A DNA stretch of 64,000 nt from JBBSHE01 sp038253325 (lineage in GTDB: Bacteria; Actinomycetota; Actinomycetes; Propionibacteriales; Nocardioidaceae). The translations under genes were made by a program, and so were the position numbers. Shown here piece by piece: positions 18,257-27,423 of the stretch. The notes under the pieces are model-generated. The model was not told the DNA's origin and did no database searches. It worked only from the letters and a program-made list of their open reading frames with translations. The stretch lies in assembly GCA_038253325.1 (NCBI GenBank), contig JBBSHE010000006.1, forward strand, positions 1 through 64,000, in the 5' to 3' direction. Position 1 is the first letter of the stretch. Every line of letters starts with the position of its first letter.

Positions 18257-18727
18257 TCAGCGATCGGCGGCGAGGGCCGTCCGCAGTCGGTCGGCATATG
18301 AGCCCGCCTCGGCGTCGTCGGCGTACTTCGTGCGCGGCCAGAAGAATCCGCGTAGCCCGTCACCCTTCGTCCGGGGGACCACATGGAAATGGAGATGGGG
18401 GACGGACTGTGAGACCACATTGTTGACGGCGACGAACGACCCCTGACAGGCGTACGCCTCGATGACCGCCTGGCTCAGCCGGCGCACGGCGGTCAGCAGG
18501 GGAGTCATCAGGTCGTCCGGAAGGTCCATCAACGCGTCGACGTGCCGCCGGGGGGCGAGCAGGGTGTGACCCTTGAACACGGGGCGGACATCGAGGAACC
18601 CGATGACGTCTGCGGAGTCGACGACGACGTGCGCCGACTCTGCGCCGGATGCGATCCGGCAGAACAGACAGGCATCGGGCACGAACGAAGTCTGTCGTCC
18701 GGCACCGACGGCCACAACGCCGTGCAT
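18257..18727 (-). CDS. HIT family nucleotide hydrolase/transferase
   Basis: This 156-residue protein has the HIT motif HLHFHVVPR near residue 110 and the N-terminal CLFCRIASGE-like zinc-type pair (ACLFCRIASGA). HIT proteins cleave nucleotide phosphoramidates or dinucleoside polyphosphates. The ATG overlaps the stop of the SpoU gene by one base (TGATG), so it is translationally coupled to that broken gene. An alternative start is the GTG at 18682, which would give a protein closer to the usual family length. Confidence 0.85.
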   Translation of the reverse strand: MHGVVAVGAGRQTSFVPDACLFCRIASGAESAHVVVDSADVIGFLDVRPVFKGHTLLAPRRHVDALMDLPDDLMTPLLTAVRRLSQAVIEAYACQGSFVAVNNVVSQSVPHLHFHVVPRTKGDGLRGFFWPRTKYADDAEAGSYADRLRTALAADR

Positions 18728-19558
18728 CACTCACATCCCAGGTCGGTGCTTGCCGGCGGCCGGAGCGCCCAGAAGGCGACCGCACCGGCCGCAGCCACGT
18801 TGAGCGAGTCGACACCTCCGCGCATGGGGATTCGGACCGACACGTCGCACGCAGCGACGGTCCTCGCGGCGAGGCCGTCACCCTCGGCACCGAGGACGAG
18901 TGCGACCTTGTCGGGCGGCTCGGACGCGAACGTGTCCAGGTCGACGGTGTCATCGCCGAGGGCAAGGCCGGCGACGAGGAAGCCGAGGTCGTGCAGCCGT
19001 CGGATCGACCGAGGCCACGGGTCGATGCGCGTCCACGGCACCTGGAAGACCGCGCCCATGGACACCCGCACGCGCGCCGGTAGAGCGGATCCGCGGACGC
19101 CGGGGTGACGAGCACCGCGTCGAGGCCGAGTGCCGCGGCCGAACGGAAGACGGCACCCACATTCGTGTGGTCGACGACGTTCTCGATGACGGCGACCCGT
19201 CGCGCCCGGGTCAGAACCTGGTCTAGGGAAGGCAGCGCGCGTCGGTTCATCGCGGCAAGCGCACCGCGGTGGACGTGGTAGCCGGCGATCTGCTCGATCA
19301 CGGACGGTTCCGCGACGAACACCGGAACGCCCCTCGCCTCGGCCGGCCCGAGCACGTCGTGGAGGCCGGCGTACCACTTGGATCGAGAAGGAAGGACCGC
19401 GGCCGGTAGCCGGCGGAAACAGCCCGCCGAATCACCTTGGCGCTCTCCGCCATGAACAATCCGTGCTCCGGCTCGTGCGTCGAGCGCAACCCCACGTCCG
19501 TCATCGCTCGATAGTCGCGTACGCGCGTGTCGTCGGCGTCGGTGATCCGCGTGGGCAC
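18727..19558 (-). pseudogene. SpoU/TrmH-type tRNA/rRNA methyltransferase with two frameshifts
   Basis: The protein can be read only by changing frame twice. The N-terminal part (TRITDADDTRVRDYRAMTDV..FMAESAKVIRRAV) ends near 19381. A second frame carries the middle (KWYAGLHDVLGP..ENVVDHTNVGAVFRSAAALG) to about 19072. A third carries the end (RVSMGAVFQVPW..ALVLGAEGDGLAA..DSLNVAAAGAVAFW). All three SPOUT knot motifs are intact, so each break is explained by one missing base. Intact members 2'-O-methylate RNA with SAM. Either the gene has recently died or the assembly has two single-base errors. Confidence 0.8.
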
Positions 19559-19640
19559 CGGACGACTGTAGTGGCGGTCCGGATGCTCCGATGGGAGCCT
19601 TGTATGTTCGGCCGCGAGGCCACCGAATCCGAGGAGACCA

Positions 19641-20387
19641 ATGACGCGACGAGCAGTTGTCACCGGCGGCGGCACGGGCATCGGCAAGGCGATCGCCCGT
19701 CGGCTTGCGCGCGATGGTGACCGGGTGGTGATCGTCGGGCGCCGCGAGGACGTACTCGAGCAAGCCGCTGCGGAGCCCAACGACAAGCTCGGCGAGAGTC
19801 TGGTTGCGTACCGGGTTGCCGACCTCGCTCGCCCGGACGACGTCGAGGACCTGGCCTCCGGCCTGAGCGGCGAGGGACCGGTCGACATCCTGGTCAACAG
19901 CGCGGGCGGCACCTTCGCGGGCAAGGACGACACGCTTGCCGACGTCGCCGACGCCTACCGCGCCGACTTCGAGGCGGCCAACGTGATCACGGCGGTGCTG
20001 CTGACGGAGGCACTGCTTCCCGCGATGAGCCGCCCGGGAGGCAGGATCATCTCGATCTCGTCGATCGCGGGGCTGCGAGGTGCCGGCCCGTACGGCGCTG
20101 CCAAGGCTGCGATGCATGGGTGGGCCATGGGCCTTGCCCTGCAGCTGGCGGCCGACGCCATCACCGTGAACGTCGTCGCCCCGGGGTTCGTCCCCGACAC
20201 CGGATTCTGGGCCGGACGGCTGACCGACGAAGTCATGCGGTCCCGAGTTGACCCGATCCCGATGAAGCGGCCGGGCACGCCGGACGAAGTGGCCGAGGCG
20301 GTCGCATACCTGGCCGGGGAGCAGGCGGGGTGGACGACCGGACAGATCCTTCAAGTCAACGGAGGAACGGTGCTAGGGCGCGGGTGA
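19641..20387 (+). CDS. SDR family oxidoreductase
   Basis: This 248-residue classical short-chain dehydrogenase has the cofactor motif TGGGTGIG (residues 8-15), an R after strand 2 (VGRRED) favouring NADP(H), NSAG, the catalytic Ser in ISSIAG and the YGAAK motif. The closest style is FabG-like 3-oxoacyl reductase, but family sequence alone does not give a substrate. The ATG has GAGGAGACC upstream. It is divergent from the broken SpoU gene and converges with a methyltransferase gene 6 nt away. Confidence 0.88.
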   Translation: MTRRAVVTGGGTGIGKAIARRLARDGDRVVIVGRREDVLEQAAAEPNDKLGESLVAYRVADLARPDDVEDLASGLSGEGPVDILVNSAGGTFAGKDDTLADVADAYRADFEAANVITAVLLTEALLPAMSRPGGRIISISSIAGLRGAGPYGAAKAAMHGWAMGLALQLAADAITVNVVAPGFVPDTGFWAGRLTDEVMRSRVDPIPMKRPGTPDEVAEAVAYLAGEQAGWTTGQILQVNGGTVLGRG

Positions 20388-20393
20388 CCGCGG

Positions 20394-21239
20394 TCACGCC
20401 GGGATCGGGGCCGCCGCGGAGACGGCGCGCCAGCACTCCGTGACGTACGTCAAGATGAGCCGCGGCTCGCCGTCGCGGCTGCGGAAGTCGCCATGGGACC
20501 GCATCGCGTCGTCGAACAGCTCGGCAACCTGCGCCAGCAGCCGGGAGCGAGCGTCGTCGGCCAGTGCGATGATGTACGACCGTGATGCTGCAAGCGCCAC
20601 CAGGTCGTCGCGGACGACGAGATGCTGGTGTCCGAACCGCGCCTTCGAGACCGCAGGGAAGAGGGGGCTCTCGGCAAGCGCGTCGATCGATCCGCTGCCC
20701 CAGTCGCCGTGCAATCCCGGCGGCTGTGCCGAGGTGAGGAGCTCACCGAACCGGCGAGCCCACCCGGCCGTCTCGTCCCGGGTGTTATAGACGACCCCAA
20801 TCGCACCGTCCGATCGCAACACCCGGGCGATCTCGGGCAGCGCCACTGCCGGGTCGAACCAGTGGAAGGCCTGGGCGACCGTCACCACGTCAAAGCTGCC
20901 GTTGCGGTAGGGGAGCTGCTCACCGGCAGCCGCGACCGCGACCGCCGACGGCAGGTCGTCGGCAAGACATCGCACCATCCGGGCACTCGGTTCGGCGGCA
21001 TGGACGTGAGTCTGCCCCGCGGCGAGCAGCTGCCGAGTCAGCGCACCCGTCCCGGCGGCGAGATCCAGGACGGTCTGCGGGTGGTCGGTGGCGGCGTTGG
21101 CCGGGCGGCCGTCGGCCGAACCGGTCAGCAGCCACCGAACGGCATCGACGGGGTACGTCGGGCGCCCGCGACGGTACTCGGCGGCGGCCCGGTCGAACTT
21201 TGTCTTCAGCCCATCGCGTACCCAAGCGTCCACGATCAC
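20394..21239 (-). CDS. Class I SAM-dependent methyltransferase
   Basis: This 281-residue protein carries motif I (VLDLAAGTGALTRQLL), an acidic HAAEPS at the end of strand 2, and the FDVVTVAQAFHWFDP block typical of the Methyltransf_11/UbiE-like group. The Tam-like start FDRAAAEYRRGRPTYP is shared with many actinobacterial methyltransferases of unknown substrate. The start is uncertain: GTG codons at 21239 and 21233 both lack a good ribosome-binding site; the first is used. Confidence 0.82.
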   Translation of the reverse strand: MIVDAWVRDGLKTKFDRAAAEYRRGRPTYPVDAVRWLLTGSADGRPANAATDHPQTVLDLAAGTGALTRQLLAAGQTHVHAAEPSARMVRCLADDLPSAVAVAAAGEQLPYRNGSFDVVTVAQAFHWFDPAVALPEIARVLRSDGAIGVVYNTRDETAGWARRFGELLTSAQPPGLHGDWGSGSIDALAESPLFPAVSKARFGHQHLVVRDDLVALAASRSYIIALADDARSRLLAQVAELFDDAMRSHGDFRSRDGEPRLILTYVTECWRAVSAAAPIPA

Positions 21240-21262
21240 GAGGCTAACGCTGACGCGGCTAT

Positions 21263-21333
21263 CGTCCGAACAACCGTGCGCCCGATCCTTTGCGTCCGAA
21301 CAACCGTGCGCAGTACCGCGCCCCCCTTCGGAC
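21263..21333 (+). repeat. Intergenic palindromic repeat, family A (inverse orientation)
   Basis: A 19-bp unit, CGTCCGAACAACCGTGCGC, occurs twice (21263-21281 and 21293-21311). The second is part of a palindrome from GTCCGAA (21295) to TTCGGAC (21333). The reverse complement of the core (GCGGTACTGCGCACGG) matches the core of the repeat at 29528-29575. This is a REP-like sequence in the gap upstream of the methyltransferase. Confidence 0.6.
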
Positions 21334-21396
21334 ACTATGCTGCGTCGGACGCTGGACTCGGATCTGTTGCGTCCGAGCCGTCCGCAGCGTGGTTGC

Positions 21397-22164
21397 TCAT
21401 GACCAGGTGACCCGCTGTGCGCGGCGCCAGCGCGCGAGCACGTCGGGCCGCCCGCTGGCCGTGATCTCGTCGCCGCGGTTCCACAGCCCGAGGTACAGCT
21501 GCGCGGCGGTTCCGGTGAACGTGACGTCGGCGTCGTCAGTGGCGCGCTGACGAGTGACGACACGTCCATCTGCGACCCGCAGGCTCCAGCCGCGGTCACG
21601 ATCGCTCGGTCGGACCGTGATGGTGTACGGCTCGTCCGCAGTCAACCCCGACGACTTGGCACGTGGCAGGAAGCCGCACACCAGCTCGTCGATCCCGTCG
21701 ACCGCGAAGTCCGGGCTGATGCCGACCTCGGCCGCGGTCGGCGACCGGCCGAGTCGAGCAGCCACCGCGTCGGTGCGGTGAATCGCGAGCTCGTGCGCCT
21801 GCCGACGGGCCCAGAACCGGCGGGGCGGTGGGGCATCGCGAAGGAAGACAAGAGCGTCGAGGTCATCAGGCGCCTCGCGTAACGCGTTCAGCAGTGCCGC
21901 CAGACCGTCGCGATAGTAGCCGATGAGGTCGACGACGGTCGCGACGATCTCCTCCTGCCGCACGACGACCGCCGAGTCGTCACGTACCTGTGCGGCAGCC
22001 CAGCGATGCACCATCGACTGATGGGCCACGAGGTCTCGGACCGTCCAGCCCGGACAGGTCGGAACGGGGCGGTCGAACCCCGCCCGGACGACGTCGTCGA
22101 CGAACGTGACTCCGACAGTCTCGATCGCACCGAGGTGTTCCTCGAGATCCAGTGACGTCTGCAT
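21397..22164 (-). CDS. Maleylpyruvate isomerase family mycothiol-dependent enzyme
   Basis: This 255-residue DinB/MDMPI-fold protein has the N-terminal metal-binding helix region CPGWTVRDLVAHQSMVHRWAA and the later ARRQAHELAIHRTDAV, plus the C-terminal sterol-carrier-like MDMPI_C part (DADVTFTGTAAQLYLGLWNR). Family members are mycothiol-dependent transferases or isomerases; the substrate is unknown. It is divergent from dxs. A paralogue with the same two-domain plan is at 40459-41172. Confidence 0.85.
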   Translation of the reverse strand: MQTSLDLEEHLGAIETVGVTFVDDVVRAGFDRPVPTCPGWTVRDLVAHQSMVHRWAAAQVRDDSAVVVRQEEIVATVVDLIGYYRDGLAALLNALREAPDDLDALVFLRDAPPPRRFWARRQAHELAIHRTDAVAARLGRSPTAAEVGISPDFAVDGIDELVCGFLPRAKSSGLTADEPYTITVRPSDRDRGWSLRVADGRVVTRQRATDDADVTFTGTAAQLYLGLWNRGDEITASGRPDVLARWRRAQRVTWS

Positions 22165-22229
22165 CACCGCATTCTGACAGCGGCGGCCGCGCCTTCGGGT
22201 GCCCGACCGTTCAGACGGGGCGACCGTCA

Positions 22230-22235
22230 TAGACT
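22230..22235 (+). promoter_or_regulatory. -10 element of dxs (leaderless)
   Basis: TAGACT lies seven nucleotides before the dxs ATG with no ribosome-binding site. Confidence 0.5.
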
Positions 22236-22242
22236 CGCGGGC

Positions 22243-24141
22243 ATGAGTCTGTTGCACGGCCTGCGGTCGCCCGCGGACCTCCGCGACCTCGACCCGGCCG
22301 AGCTACAGACGCTCGCCGGCGAGATCCGTGACTTCCTGGTCGAGAAGGTCTCGAAGACCGGTGGCCACATCGGTCCGAACCTCGGCGTGGTCGAGCTGAC
22401 GATGGCTGTTCACCGGGTGTTCGACTCGCCGACGGACCGGATCGTGTTCGACACCGGCCACCAGGCGTACGTGCACAAGATCATCACCGGCCGCAAGGAT
22501 GCGTTCGACACGCTGCGCACCGAAGGTGGATTGTCGGGCTACCCGAGCCGCGCGGAGTCCGAGCACGACGTCGTCGAGAACTCGCATGCCTCGACCTCGT
22601 TGTCGTACGCCGACGGGCTCGCCAAGGGGTACGCCCTGACCCGACAGAACCGGCACGTGGTGGCCGTCATCGGCGACGGTGCCCTGACCGGTGGGATGGC
22701 GTGGGAGGCGCTCAACAACATCTCCGCCGCGCCGCGGCAACGGCTGGTCATCGTCGTCAACGACAACGGCCGTTCGTACACCCCGACCGTCGGCGGCCTC
22801 GCCCAGCACCTGGCCAGCCTGCGGACCGATCCGCGGTACGAACAGGTGCTCGACGTGGTCAGGTCCGGTCTCGGCCGGACCCCGCTCGTCGGCGCTGCGA
22901 CGTACGACGTCCTGCACGCGGTCAAGCGTGGTCTCAAGGACGCGCTGGCGCCGCAGGGGATGTTCGAAGACCTCGGTCTCAAGTACGTCGGCCCGGTCGA
23001 CGGGCACGACCTGGTCGCGCTCGAGCAGGCGCTGAACCAGGCGAAGAACTTCAACGGTCCGGTGATCGTCCACGCGATCACCCAGAAGGGGCTCGGCTAC
23101 CAGCCGGCTATCGACAACGTCGAGGACAACCTGCACAGTCCGAGCGGCGCCTTCGACCCGGAGACGGGGACGCTGCTCGCGATCCGCGGACCCATCTGGA
23201 CCGACGTGTTCCGCGAGGAGCTCGTCCAGATCGGGACCGAGCGCCCCGATGTCGTCGCGATCACCGCCGCCATGCTCTATCCGACCGGACTGCACGCGTT
23301 CGCGGCGAGGTTCCCGGATCGGACGTTCGACGTGGGAATCGCCGAGCAGCATGCCGTCACCTCCGCCGCGGGGATGGCGATGGCCGGCCTGCACCCCGTG
23401 GTCGCGATCTACGCCACGTTCCTCAACCGGGCATTCGACCAGGTCCTGATGGACACGGCACTCCACCGGTGCGGCGTCACGTTCGTGCTCGACCGGGCCG
23501 GTGTCACGGGCGACGACGGCCCCAGCCACAACGGCATGTGGGACCTCTCGATCCTCCAGGTCGTACCGGGGCTGAGGCTCGCCGCGCCGCGCGACGCCAC
23601 CCGGCTCCGTGAGCTGCTGCGCGAGGCCGTCGACGTCACCGACGCCCCAACCGTCGTCCGGATCCCGAAAGGCCCCGTGAACGCGGACATCGACGCCGTC
23701 GAGCGCATCGGCTCGCTCGACGTCATCTCCCGCAGCGGCGACGGCGAGGTACTGATCATCGCGTTCGGGCCGATGGTCGCAACAGCCGTCGAGGTCGCGG
23801 CGCGGCTGCGCGACCAAGGCATCGGCGTCGTCGTCGTCGACCCACGATGGGCGAAGCCGCTCGATGCCGGTATCGCCGCGCTCGCAGCGGGCGCCGACCT
23901 CGTCGTCACGATCGAGGACAACGTCCGGGTTGGCGGCTGCGGCACCGCCATCGCTCAGCTGCTCCGTGACCAGGGTGTCGGCGTGCCCGTCGAGGTCATC
24001 GGGATCCCGCCGGAGTTCCTGGCCCAGGCGAAGCGGCCGGCTCTGCTGGACCACCTCGGGCTCACGGCGCCACCGATCGCCCGGCGCGTCACGGAGCTGG
24101 TCGCTCGGCAGGAGACCGCCGTGCCCGAGCGGCTCCTTTGA
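22243..24141 (+). CDS. dxs: 1-deoxy-D-xylulose-5-phosphate synthase
   Basis: This 632-residue ThDP enzyme is the first step of the MEP isoprenoid pathway, condensing pyruvate with glyceraldehyde 3-phosphate. The ThDP-binding motif GDGALTGGMAWEALNN begins at residue 144 and ends with a VNDN; HTGHQAY-type and EQHAVTSAAGMA motifs of the transketolase superfamily follow. Length is normal. The ATG start is supported by a -10 element 7 nt upstream. A very long antisense open frame across this gene is a codon-bias artefact. Confidence 0.97.
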   Translation: MSLLHGLRSPADLRDLDPAELQTLAGEIRDFLVEKVSKTGGHIGPNLGVVELTMAVHRVFDSPTDRIVFDTGHQAYVHKIITGRKDAFDTLRTEGGLSGYPSRAESEHDVVENSHASTSLSYADGLAKGYALTRQNRHVVAVIGDGALTGGMAWEALNNISAAPRQRLVIVVNDNGRSYTPTVGGLAQHLASLRTDPRYEQVLDVVRSGLGRTPLVGAATYDVLHAVKRGLKDALAPQGMFEDLGLKYVGPVDGHDLVALEQALNQAKNFNGPVIVHAITQKGLGYQPAIDNVEDNLHSPSGAFDPETGTLLAIRGPIWTDVFREELVQIGTERPDVVAITAAMLYPTGLHAFAARFPDRTFDVGIAEQHAVTSAAGMAMAGLHPVVAIYATFLNRAFDQVLMDTALHRCGVTFVLDRAGVTGDDGPSHNGMWDLSILQVVPGLRLAAPRDATRLRELLREAVDVTDAPTVVRIPKGPVNADIDAVERIGSLDVISRSGDGEVLIIAFGPMVATAVEVAARLRDQGIGVVVVDPRWAKPLDAGIAALAAGADLVVTIEDNVRVGGCGTAIAQLLRDQGVGVPVEVIGIPPEFLAQAKRPALLDHLGLTAPPIARRVTELVARQETAVPERLL

Positions 24142-24207
24142 CGCCCCCCGGCGCCGGTGCTGTGAAGTAACGGCGCGTCGTCGGGCCCGCATGCAAGGAT
24201 TCTGCGC

Positions 24208-25101
24208 GTGCCGCACACCGTCGACGAGTTGGTCGCCCTTCTCGAGCTCGAGCGTCTCGAGGTGGATCTCTACCGTGGCCGGCAACCCGACACCGCCATG
24301 CAACGGGTCTTCGGCGGACAGGTGGCGGCCCAGGCGTTGTGTGCCGCGAGTGCGACCGTCGAGGCGGCCCGGCACGTGCACTCTCTGCACGCGTACTTCC
24401 TGAGACCGGGTGACACGTCGATACCGATCGTGTACGACATCGAACGGATCCGGGATGGCGGCAGCTTCTCGACCAGACGGGCGGTCGCCCGGCAGTCGGG
24501 TGAGTCGATCTTCTATCTCACCGCGTCGTTCCACGTCGACGAGATCGGTTTCGACCACCAGGACGCCATGCCGGACGTACCCGGTCCTGACGACTGTCCG
24601 TCCATCCCGGAGATCGTCCGGAAGATCACCGAGCGAGACCCGGACGAATGGAACCATGAGTGGGCCGCCCTGGACATCCGGTATGCCGGCGACTCGCGTC
24701 CGCGCGGTCGCCTGGAATCGGCCGAGCGCCCGGCTCGCGCGCAGCTGTGGGTGAAGGCTGCCGGCGCGATTCCCGACGACCCGATCCTGCACCGTTGCGT
24801 GCTGACATACCTCAGCGACCTGACCCTGCTCGGCGTCAGCCTGGTACCCACCGGCCTGCTGATCGGGTCGCCCGAGGTCCAGCCGGCGTCGCTCGACCAC
24901 ACGATGTGGTTCCACCGGCCGTTTCGGGCCGACGCCTGGATGTTGTACGACCAGTACTCGCCGTCGGCCTCCGGCGGCCGCGGTTTCACCACCGGCCGGA
25001 TCTTCTCCATGGAGGGCTCCCTCGTCGCGTCCGTTGCGCAGGAGGGTCTGATCCGTCCGCTCGGCGAGACGCGTCGGCGGCTCACGAGCGGCGACGGGTG
25101 A
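24208..25101 (+). CDS. tesB: Acyl-CoA thioesterase II (TesB)
   Basis: This 297-residue double hot-dog thioesterase hydrolyses acyl-CoA to free acid and CoA. The N-terminal half contains the RVFGGQVAAQAL and HSLHAYFLRPGD motifs. The C-terminal half contains the SLDHTMWFHRPFRADAW block with the catalytic Asp in LDHT and the GGRGFTTGRIF region. Size matches the family. The GTG start has no clear ribosome-binding site. It stands alone between dxs and a DUF4234 gene. Confidence 0.93.
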   Translation: MPHTVDELVALLELERLEVDLYRGRQPDTAMQRVFGGQVAAQALCAASATVEAARHVHSLHAYFLRPGDTSIPIVYDIERIRDGGSFSTRRAVARQSGESIFYLTASFHVDEIGFDHQDAMPDVPGPDDCPSIPEIVRKITERDPDEWNHEWAALDIRYAGDSRPRGRLESAERPARAQLWVKAAGAIPDDPILHRCVLTYLSDLTLLGVSLVPTGLLIGSPEVQPASLDHTMWFHRPFRADAWMLYDQYSPSASGGRGFTTGRIFSMEGSLVASVAQEGLIRPLGETRRRLTSGDG

Positions 25102-25227
25102 CCACGGGCGTCGACAGCACACGCCGGCGAGGCTCAGGAAGCGCCGCGGACGGCTGGCAACGGCTTCGGACGCTATCGTTGGTCGACTCGCCGGACCTAC
25201 CTGGCGATCGGACCGGCGGAGCCGCAA

Positions 25228-25863
25228 ATGACCCAGCCACCGGAGGGCCAGCCCGCACTGCCTGACCCACAGCAGCCGTACGGGCAGCCACAGCCCACGT
25301 ATGGGGAGCAGACGCCTCCTCACGGGGAGCCGCCTCACGGGGAGCCGCCTCCGTACGGGCAACAGCCTCCGTACGGGCAGCAGACGCTTCCTCCCGGGCA
25401 GCCGCCTCCGTACGGGCAACAGCCTCCGTACGGACAACAGACGCCTCCGTACGGACAGCCGCCTCCCTACGGACAGCTTCCGTACGCGCAACCTGGCAGC
25501 GGTCCGATCGGCACGGTGCGATCGTCGGGCGTTACCATGCTGCTGTTCTTTGTGACGTTGGGCATCTGGGGAATCGTCTGGTACTACCAGGTCCACGACG
25601 AGATGAAGCGGCACAGCGGCGACGGTCTCGGTGGGGGCATCGCGCTGGTGCTCGCGATCTTTGTCGGCATCGTGATGCCGTTTCTCACGTCGTCCGAGGT
25701 CGGAGCGATGTATCGACGACGCGGCTGGAACGAGCCGGTCAGCGGCGCCACCGGGCTGTGGTCGTTTCCCGGGATCTTCATCCTGGTCGGACCGTTCATC
25801 TGGTTCTTCAAGACGAACGACGCGTTGAACGACTACTGGCGAGCCCTCGGCGCACAAGGCTGA
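25228..25863 (+). CDS. Proline-rich DUF4234 membrane protein
   Basis: This 211-residue protein has a first part of about 90 residues consisting of imperfect PPYGQQ/PPHGEP repeats, encoded by short DNA repeats of cctccgtacggg type. A DUF4234 membrane domain follows, with SSGVTMLLFFVTLGIWGIVWYY and two more hydrophobic segments. The Pro/Gln/Tyr-rich cytoplasmic tail resembles protein-interaction tails on other actinobacterial membrane proteins. Function is unknown. Confidence 0.8.
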   Translation: MTQPPEGQPALPDPQQPYGQPQPTYGEQTPPHGEPPHGEPPPYGQQPPYGQQTLPPGQPPPYGQQPPYGQQTPPYGQPPPYGQLPYAQPGSGPIGTVRSSGVTMLLFFVTLGIWGIVWYYQVHDEMKRHSGDGLGGGIALVLAIFVGIVMPFLTSSEVGAMYRRRGWNEPVSGATGLWSFPGIFILVGPFIWFFKTNDALNDYWRALGAQG

Positions 25864-25881
25864 CGGCAGGGGCCTCGCCGC

Positions 25882-27423
25882 TCAGGCGAGCGCTCGTACG
25901 GTGGTGATCGTGTCGGCGTCGTCGGTTCGCTTGTCGTCGCGGTAGCGGAGCACGCGCGCGAAACGCAGCGCCAGTCCTCCCGCGTAGCGGGTCGACGCCT
26001 GGAGCCCGTCGAACGCGATCTCGACGACCTGTTCCGGCCGGACGTGGACGACGTGGCGGTCCCGGGACGTCTCGAGCTCGAGAAACCGTTTGGTCTGCCA
26101 CCGGAGCATCTCGTCGGTCATGCCCTTGAATGTCTTGCCGAGCATCACGAAGCCCCCCGTGTCAGGGTCGCGGGCGCCGAGATGGATGTTGGACAGCCAG
26201 CCCTGACGGCGACCGCTGCCCCACTCGGCAGCGAGCACGACCAGGTCGAGGGTGTGTCGCGGCTTGACCTTGATCCAGCTCGCCCCCCGTCGACCCGCCT
26301 CGTACGGTCCCCCGAGATCCTTGACGACGACGCCCTCGTGACCACCGGCGACCGTGCTGGCGAAGAATTCCTGGGCCGCACCGAGATCCGTGGTGACGAG
26401 GCGGGGCACGACCAGGTCGCCGGCCAGCTCGTCGAGCCGTTGCAGCCGTGACTCCAGCGGCTCGTCGAGCAGGTCGGCGCCGTCGATGTGCAGCAGGTCG
26501 AAGAAGAACGGGGTGACCGCGCCGGTCGTCTCCGTCCGGGTCGCCGTGCGGGACGCGGTCTCCTGGAACGGACGCGGTCGACCGTCCGTGCCGAGCGTGA
26601 TGGCCTCGCCGTCGATGACGAACCGGTCGGCCGGCAATGCGCGTACGACGGCCGCAAGCTCAGGAAGCCGCCCGGTGATCTCGTCGAGGCTGCGAGTGAA
26701 GATGCGGACCTGGTCGCCCATCCGGTGGACCTGGATCCGGATGCCGTCGACCTTGACGTCGAGCGCAGCCACCGTGTCTGCCCCGATCTTTCCGAGCGCG
26801 GCCGCCACGTCGGCGGCACTGGAGGCCAGCATCGGCCGGATGGGCTGCCCCACCTCGAGCCCGAACCGCCGCACTGCGTCGGCACCCTCACCCAGAGCCG
26901 CAGCCGCGACGGGACCGGCGGCGCCTCGCAGCATCACCGCCCGCCGGATGAGGACGCCGTCGACTCCGCTCGCCTCGCCGATCGCGTCGAGCATCACACC
27001 GTCGAGCGCCCCCTGGCGTACGTCGCCCGAGATCAGGCCACGCAGGTACGCCTGCTCGGCACCGGTCGCTCGGGCGAACAGCGCTGCGATGGCGTCGGAG
27101 CGCAGCCGCGCCGAGCCAGGTCCGGAAAGCCCGCCGATCCGCTCGAACTCGGTGTCGACCTCGGCGATCGTGAGCGAGGGGGAGTCGGCTGGTGCCGGCA
27201 GCTGGGACAACGCGGCCCAGCCGATGCCGGTCTTGCGCTGCCGCAGCTCGCCGGAGAGGTAGGCGACGGCGATGTCGATGTCGGCTCCTGCTGTCGCGCG
27301 TAACAGAGCCGCGATCGCCGTACGTTTCGCGAGCCGGGATCGAGTAGTGGCGACCTCGCGGGAGACGGCGACCAGGTCGGTCAACCGGATACCGGCATCG
27401 CGCCGCGCGGCTTCCGCAGTCAT
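25882..27423 (-). CDS. ligB: ATP-dependent DNA ligase
   Basis: This 513-residue ligase has an N-terminal DNA-binding domain (residues 1 to about 200), the nucleotidyl-transfer domain with motif I KVDGIR (Lys224, site of adenylation), motif III (FFFDLLHID), motif IV (EGVVVKDL), motif V (WIKVKP), and an OB-fold with the C-terminal RVLRYRDDKR. This is the LigB type of actinobacteria, dispensable for replication and probably used in repair. The ATG overlaps the stop of the upstream aldolase gene by 4 nt. Confidence 0.94.
   Translation of the reverse strand: MTAEAARRDAGIRLTDLVAVSREVATTRSRLAKRTAIAALLRATAGADIDIAVAYLSGELRQRKTGIGWAALSQLPAPADSPSLTIAEVDTEFERIGGLSGPGSARLRSDAIAALFARATGAEQAYLRGLISGDVRQGALDGVMLDAIGEASGVDGVLIRRAVMLRGAAGPVAAAALGEGADAVRRFGLEVGQPIRPMLASSAADVAAALGKIGADTVAALDVKVDGIRIQVHRMGDQVRIFTRSLDEITGRLPELAAVVRALPADRFVIDGEAITLGTDGRPRPFQETASRTATRTETTGAVTPFFFDLLHIDGADLLDEPLESRLQRLDELAGDLVVPRLVTTDLGAAQEFFASTVAGGHEGVVVKDLGGPYEAGRRGASWIKVKPRHTLDLVVLAAEWGSGRRQGWLSNIHLGARDPDTGGFVMLGKTFKGMTDEMLRWQTKRFLELETSRDRHVVHVRPEQVVEIAFDGLQASTRYAGGLALRFARVLRYRDDKRTDDADTITTVRALA

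Noticed and set aside
17629..18420. A 263-codon minus-strand frame across the gap before the HIT gene
   Set aside because: No start signal, no recognisable motif, atypical amino-acid composition, and it crosses two hairpins and a direct repeat.
25300..25490. Short direct repeats that could suggest a CRISPR array
   Set aside because: The repeats are 12-18 nt, abutting, in frame and encode PPYGQQ units of a protein; there are no spacers.
22303..25857. A 1,184-codon open frame antisense to dxs, tesB and the DUF4234 gene
   Set aside because: It has no homology or domain signature and exists because third-position GC bias removes stop codons on the opposite strand of real genes.
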